From the NCBI GenBank assembly GCA_016181005.1, contig JACPAE010000003.1, positions 66,215 to 130,214 on the forward strand: a stretch of 64,000 nucleotides of DNA, written 5' to 3'. Below the pieces are notes generated by a model. The model was given only the letters and a program-made list of their open reading frames with translations, was not told the DNA's origin and made no database searches. Positions 60,462 to 64,000 of this stretch are shown here, in pieces. Source of the stretch: Candidatus Aenigmatarchaeota archaeon (GTDB lineage Archaea; Aenigmatarchaeota; Aenigmatarchaeia; CG10238-14; SCSR01). How positions within the stretch are numbered: the first letter of the stretch is position 1; each line of letters begins with the position of its first letter. The translations under genes and the position numbers were made by a program.

Positions 60462-62009
60462 TCATGACTCGACTTTTTTCTTCTTAGGCTCTTCCCTGAG
60501 GAAAAGGAACCAGAAGAGGATTATTAATGCGACTGCTACAATAATTGCCGTGCCAAGATATGTGAGATTCCTGTTTAGTGTAAAGCCGCCTGTAGTTCCC
60601 CCAGGCACTTCCACATCGGTAAAGTTCAGAGTTATTGTCTTTTGCACACTAAACACATTGCTCGACAGTTCCTTGGACAAGACTAGAAAGTCTACTCTTG
60701 CAGGATCCAACTTTTCATTCACATGAACCGAGGCTGTGAACTTTTGCGTCTTTCCTTTCTCAATGTTGACAATAGACGGCGTGACATTCATCAGAGTTTC
60801 AGGAAAGCCGCTGAAGACTATGCTGACATTGCTCAAGTCTACATCGCCAGTGTTCTTGACGTTTATTGTGAACGCCTTTGTGGTGTTAACCGTAACCTGT
60901 ATCAATTCATCCGCAGCTATCTCTGCTGAAGCCTGCACTGGAGCTTCCGGCTTGGGCTCTTCAGGTTGGGGAACGCCTGCACTTGTCACATGCAGCGTCT
61001 CTCCGTCCAAATAGCTCTTTGAGCCAACTGAATAAGATGCTTTAACAGTCCAAAGTCCCTCAACCTCGCTCCTATAGGTTTCGTTGGAGAACATTCCCTT
61101 GGCTTCGCTGTCGATTGAAAAAGTAGAATTGCCTGTCACATCCCAGCTGTTGTTATAAATGTCGTATGATGTGACCGAAAGACTGACATAACCATTCGGA
61201 TTTACTGCCGTTGAGTTGAGCATAAGGTCGATGTAGGCAGCTTCTGCATGAGTAACATTCACATTAACTTTCTGTGACGCACCATCGGCCGTGACTGTGA
61301 CATCCTGCTGTCCTGCGGTCTTCAACCTAACCTTGAAAGTCTTTGTGCCGCCATCGCTGGCCTGGAATGCATAAGAAGATGGTAAAATTCCCAAGCTGTC
61401 GGACGATGAAAAGCTTGCTGTTCCCGCATAGTCCTTCTTCGTGCTTCCGCTTGCGTCAACTGCGGTAACTGTCAAATCGAATGCGTTTCCGGCAACAGCA
61501 GAATTTGGCGCCGTGACCTTCAAGCCGCTGAATGCCTGCTGTACGCTCTTTACTTGCATTTCGCCGGAATTCACATCGCCTTGAGTGTTGAATGTCTTCC
61601 AGCTGAACGGAAATGTTCCCTGCTCATTTGACGACAGGACAACCTTGAACGTTAGTGACTTGCCCTGTGCTAGTCCTGTCCCCTCAGTGCTCCAAGCTAT
61701 CCTGAAAGGTGAAGGTGCTGTGGGAACATAGCTACTCTCAAACGTCCATTCAGCAGGTGCGGTTATCTGCCTTACAATAAATAGCGGCTGACCATCCCTT
61801 TGCGGCAATACAAGCTCGACTTGGTTGATGCTTGCTCCAGCGTCATTTGAGACGGTAAGCAAAAATTCTGTATCAACTCCCTGGACAAAAGACGTCGGGG
61901 TCAATGTAGTTGTTATGGTTGCTGCTATGACAATGCTTGTGAAAACCAAAGTAGCAATACCGACAAACAAAAAGGCAAACTTCCTTTCAGCCAAATGCAT
62001 ATTTAACAT
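60462..62009 (-). CDS. C-terminally anchored surface protein with CARDB-like domain
   Basis: The 515-aa product has an N-terminal signal (FAFLFVGIATLVFTSIVIAA), an N-terminal beta domain, Ig-like modules (AVAGNAFDLTVTAVDASG), a CARDB-like domain (NVTPSIVNIEKGKTQKF) and a C-terminal anchor (LGTAIIVAVALIILFWFLFL) with a basic tail. It is one of several surface proteins in this region. Function beyond location is unknown. Confidence 0.78.
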   Translation of the reverse strand: MLNMHLAERKFAFLFVGIATLVFTSIVIAATITTTLTPTSFVQGVDTEFLLTVSNDAGASINQVELVLPQRDGQPLFIVRQITAPAEWTFESSYVPTAPSPFRIAWSTEGTGLAQGKSLTFKVVLSSNEQGTFPFSWKTFNTQGDVNSGEMQVKSVQQAFSGLKVTAPNSAVAGNAFDLTVTAVDASGSTKKDYAGTASFSSSDSLGILPSSYAFQASDGGTKTFKVRLKTAGQQDVTVTADGASQKVNVNVTHAEAAYIDLMLNSTAVNPNGYVSLSVTSYDIYNNSWDVTGNSTFSIDSEAKGMFSNETYRSEVEGLWTVKASYSVGSKSYLDGETLHVTSAGVPQPEEPKPEAPVQASAEIAADELIQVTVNTTKAFTINVKNTGDVDLSNVSIVFSGFPETLMNVTPSIVNIEKGKTQKFTASVHVNEKLDPARVDFLVLSKELSSNVFSVQKTITLNFTDVEVPGGTTGGFTLNRNLTYLGTAIIVAVALIILFWFLFLREEPKKKKVES

Positions 62010-62078
62010 TACGACAAAAAAAGATTTAAGATAGAAGATAGAAAAGATTTAAATACAGATGGCAAAAGGATAAAAAGA

Positions 62079-63116
62079 TTATTGATTTGACGAGTTTTTC
62101 GGCGTTGGAACTGCATTTATTGCAAAATCGTTGGAGTTGTCATCAGTGTCTGTCGCAAGCGACTTTCTTTCCAAACTTTTGTCGCTGGACGGAACCTGAG
62201 CTGGAGAACCCTCATAGACATGGTCGGGATTTCCCCAAGCGACTGCATCTACCCTGCCGTTCTTTGCTTCTTCAATTGATTTCATGTTCGGATTGAATGG
62301 GAATACTGCTACTGACCCGTTTGTGCTTATCTGGCCAGTTGAATAAGGCTGGCCAGTTGCTGTCAACACTGTCCAGTCTGCATCTGGAGTGTTGTAGATG
62401 TTCACCAAGAAGTATTTGCCAGACTGTATCGTAATATTCTGGAATGCCCAATTTCTTTGAGTGTTGTTCCAGTCTTTCTTAGATGAAAAGTAGGACAAGT
62501 ACCAGCCTGTCGTGTCTATGACCGAAGGCGTGGGATTGTAGAGCTCGACGAATTCCTTGTCGCCAATCTGGACTTCGTTTATAGTCAAGTGATTAAGTAG
62601 GCTTGTAGCATTCGTGGATGTGCTGACTGTTAATGGCTGGTTATTTTCTACAGAAGTTGTATTAGGCTGTTGTTCTGTACTTTGTGTTGTTTGTGCTTGT
62701 TCGGACTGGCTGTCGGGCAACTCCACACATTCACAGTCTTGGGGGCAGTTGAAGCATCCTTCCCCAGATTCGCACTTGCTGTTCCCGCAGCATGCTTCTT
62801 TTTCGAGAACAACACACTTGCCAGAAAGGCATACATTATAGACGCATGAGCTGGAACTGCCGCATCCTTCCACGCTTCCGTTTAACGGAACATTGGAACA
62901 TATATAGCCGGTTGTTTCGTTGCAGTAGTCCAGAGTGCACGGGTTGTTGTCATTGCAGGAAGCTGGACATGCCTGCTGCACTTCTGCATCAGTGGTCGTC
63001 TCGTTGCCCTCTACGCTCCGTGCCGAGAACATACCTGTTAAATTTGAAAAATTGAGCGCGACCAAAGAAACAAGTGCCAGAGCGCCGATAGACGCCAAAA
63101 CTATATATAAGTTCAT
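62079..63116 (-). CDS. Secreted lamin-tail-domain protein with Cys-rich region
   Basis: The 345-aa product has a signal or anchor segment at the N-terminus and a cysteine-rich region (CPASCNDNNPCTLDYC, CGNSKCESGEGCFNCPQDC). A Ser/Thr/Gln linker leads to a lamin-tail domain (LTINEVQIGDKEFVELYNPT, DTTGWYLS, SGKYFLVNIYN). Lamin-tail domains occur in secreted prokaryotic proteins, often with nucleases or adhesins. No catalytic domain is visible here. Confidence 0.8.
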   Translation of the reverse strand: MNLYIVLASIGALALVSLVALNFSNLTGMFSARSVEGNETTTDAEVQQACPASCNDNNPCTLDYCNETTGYICSNVPLNGSVEGCGSSSSCVYNVCLSGKCVVLEKEACCGNSKCESGEGCFNCPQDCECVELPDSQSEQAQTTQSTEQQPNTTSVENNQPLTVSTSTNATSLLNHLTINEVQIGDKEFVELYNPTPSVIDTTGWYLSYFSSKKDWNNTQRNWAFQNITIQSGKYFLVNIYNTPDADWTVLTATGQPYSTGQISTNGSVAVFPFNPNMKSIEEAKNGRVDAVAWGNPDHVYEGSPAQVPSSDKSLERKSLATDTDDNSNDFAINAVPTPKNSSNQ

Positions 63117-63208
63117 TAATCTTTATTTTGTAGGCTTTATAATTACCTTTACGTTTATGTCTCACTGCATTATGGAATATATACCGTTCTTGGTTAGGGG
63201 TAATTCTA

Positions 63209-63805
63209 GTGATTAAGGTTATTATTTTCGATTATGGTGGTGTAATTGGAAAAGAACCTCATGAAAATGAGATTTGCTTAGCAATAGCTAAAAGATTTGG
63301 TTTGGGGTATGATTTTGTCAAAAATGAGTATAACACACTGGAATTTAGATTCTTAACGAATAGAATTTCCAAAAAAGAATTTTATATCAGACTGGCACGC
63401 CTTCTAGGCGTTTCTGCCAAAGAGCTGGGACGAGTTTGGGATGCCGTATATTATCAAAAAAAACCAAAATTAAATGGAAAAGTTATTAATATTGTAAAAG
63501 CTCTGAAGCCATATTATAAGCTTGCCTTGTTGTCTGATGTTTTTCCGGGTCGTGATGCCATCCTTAAAAAATATGGTTGTTACAAATTCTTCCCGAGTGT
63601 GATTTTATCTTCTAAAGTTAGGATGCAGAAGCCTGACAAAGTGATTTACAGATATACTGTCAAAAGACTGAATGCAAAGGCTAATGAATGCCTTTTCATT
63701 GACGATAGAGAAAGAAATATTAAAAGTGCGGAAAAGCTTGGTATGAGGACTATATTATTTAAAAATGCAGAACAACTTGAAAAAGAACTGAAACAGTATT
63801 TGTGA
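63209..63805 (+). CDS. HAD-superfamily hydrolase (second)
   Basis: The 198-aa protein has motif I IIFDYGGVIG, motif II LALLSDVFP, a motif III Lys in MQKPDKVIY and motif IV CLFIDDRERN. The first nucleophile is followed by Y instead of the usual second Asp, as in epoxide-hydrolase/haloacid-type members, so a phosphatase role is not assured. The start is GTG, with a TATA-like box at about 63171-63182. Confidence 0.85.
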   Translation: MIKVIIFDYGGVIGKEPHENEICLAIAKRFGLGYDFVKNEYNTLEFRFLTNRISKKEFYIRLARLLGVSAKELGRVWDAVYYQKKPKLNGKVINIVKALKPYYKLALLSDVFPGRDAILKKYGCYKFFPSVILSSKVRMQKPDKVIYRYTVKRLNAKANECLFIDDRERNIKSAEKLGMRTILFKNAEQLEKELKQYL

Positions 63806-63809
63806 TTTT

Positions 63810-64000
63810 ATGGTCTTCAAACAATTTTCACCCACAGTGCAGAAGGCAATCCAGAAGAGATTCAAGGAGGCCACATTGCCGCAACAGCTGGCCATACCTT
63901 ACATAGCATCCGGCCTAAACGTCATGATTATTGCCCCTACTGGCAGCGGAAAGACTGAGGGCGCTTTGCTTAAAATTTTCGACAGAATCGTAAACGATGC
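63810..64000 (+). CDS. Lhr-like DEAD/DEAH helicase, N-terminus only
   Basis: The first 63 residues show the Lhr/large helicase start: FSPTVQKAIQKRFKEATLPQ, a Q-motif-like AIPYIASGLNVMIIAPTG and Walker A SGKTEGALL. The gene runs past the right edge. Lhr-type helicases unwind nucleic acids in DNA repair or RNA metabolism; full function cannot be judged from the fragment. Confidence 0.8.
   Translation, partial: MVFKQFSPTVQKAIQKRFKEATLPQQLAIPYIASGLNVMIIAPTGSGKTEGALLKIFDRIVND

Overview
The window looks archaeal. It carries an archaeal Rpo11 (RNA polymerase subunit L), a probable ribosomal protein eS26, archaeal type IV pilin signals with a FlaI/TadA-like ATPase and TadC-like platform proteins, RtcB with archease, and TATA-type promoters about 25 bases upstream of many start codons (leaderless transcripts). 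Giant Thr/Ser/Asn-rich surface proteins, EAGE-type cysteine motifs, an SMC-ScpA-ScpB set and many orphan genes suggest a DPANN-type or similarly little-studied lineage; that placement is inference. No rRNA genes or CRISPR arrays were seen, and one tRNA gene was found.

Layout. 1-5.4 kb: two surface proteins. 5.5-11.0 kb (minus strand): patatin-like lipase, small unknown gene, archease, unknown gene X, rtcB, unknown gene, metallo-beta-lactamase-fold hydrolase. 11-15 kb: AT-rich accessory patch with orphan genes, an RHH/RelE toxin-antitoxin module behind a 22-bp perfect palindrome, and a PIN-toxin remnant. 15-21 kb: eS26, type IV pilus genes with two convergent pilins, a membrane-anchored bifunctional-nuclease-domain protein, a ParB-like protein and rpo11. 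22.0-30.7 kb: an integrative element of about 8.6 kb in tRNA-Arg(UCG), bounded by 15-bp direct repeats, with a tyrosine integrase, a run of overlapping tiny genes, a replication ATPase and a Zot-like ATPase. 30.7-36.5 kb: EamA transporter, DUF357 protein, a PIN remnant, then smc-scpA-scpB with an unusually short SMC. 36.5-43.1 kb (minus): KaiC-like ATPase and two surface proteins, one of 1614 aa. 43.2-52.3 kb (plus): a co-directional cluster for sugar-nucleotide and glycan assembly, including a glycosyltransferase fused to a phosphoribulokinase-like domain. 52.3-63.1 kb (minus): surface proteins (one of 1804 aa) and a membrane protein/RAD55-like pair. 63.2-64 kb: HAD hydrolase and the start of an Lhr-like helicase.

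Main discovery. The gene for RtcB, the archaeal tRNA-splicing ligase, is interrupted by two tiny introns (32 and 31 nt). Neither leaves an open reading frame, yet removing both gives a complete 494-codon RtcB with every catalytic motif. Intron 2 folds into a textbook bulge-helix-bulge (4-bp central helix, two 3-nt bulges). Cutting at the standard position in each bulge recreates the catalytic loop GFDI-NCG exactly. Intron 1 has the same small-hairpin layout with a relaxed bulge-helix-bulge. The mRNA for the splicing ligase therefore appears to need splicing and ligation itself, which would be a built-in autoregulatory loop. Archease, RtcB's activator, lies two genes downstream in the same gene run.
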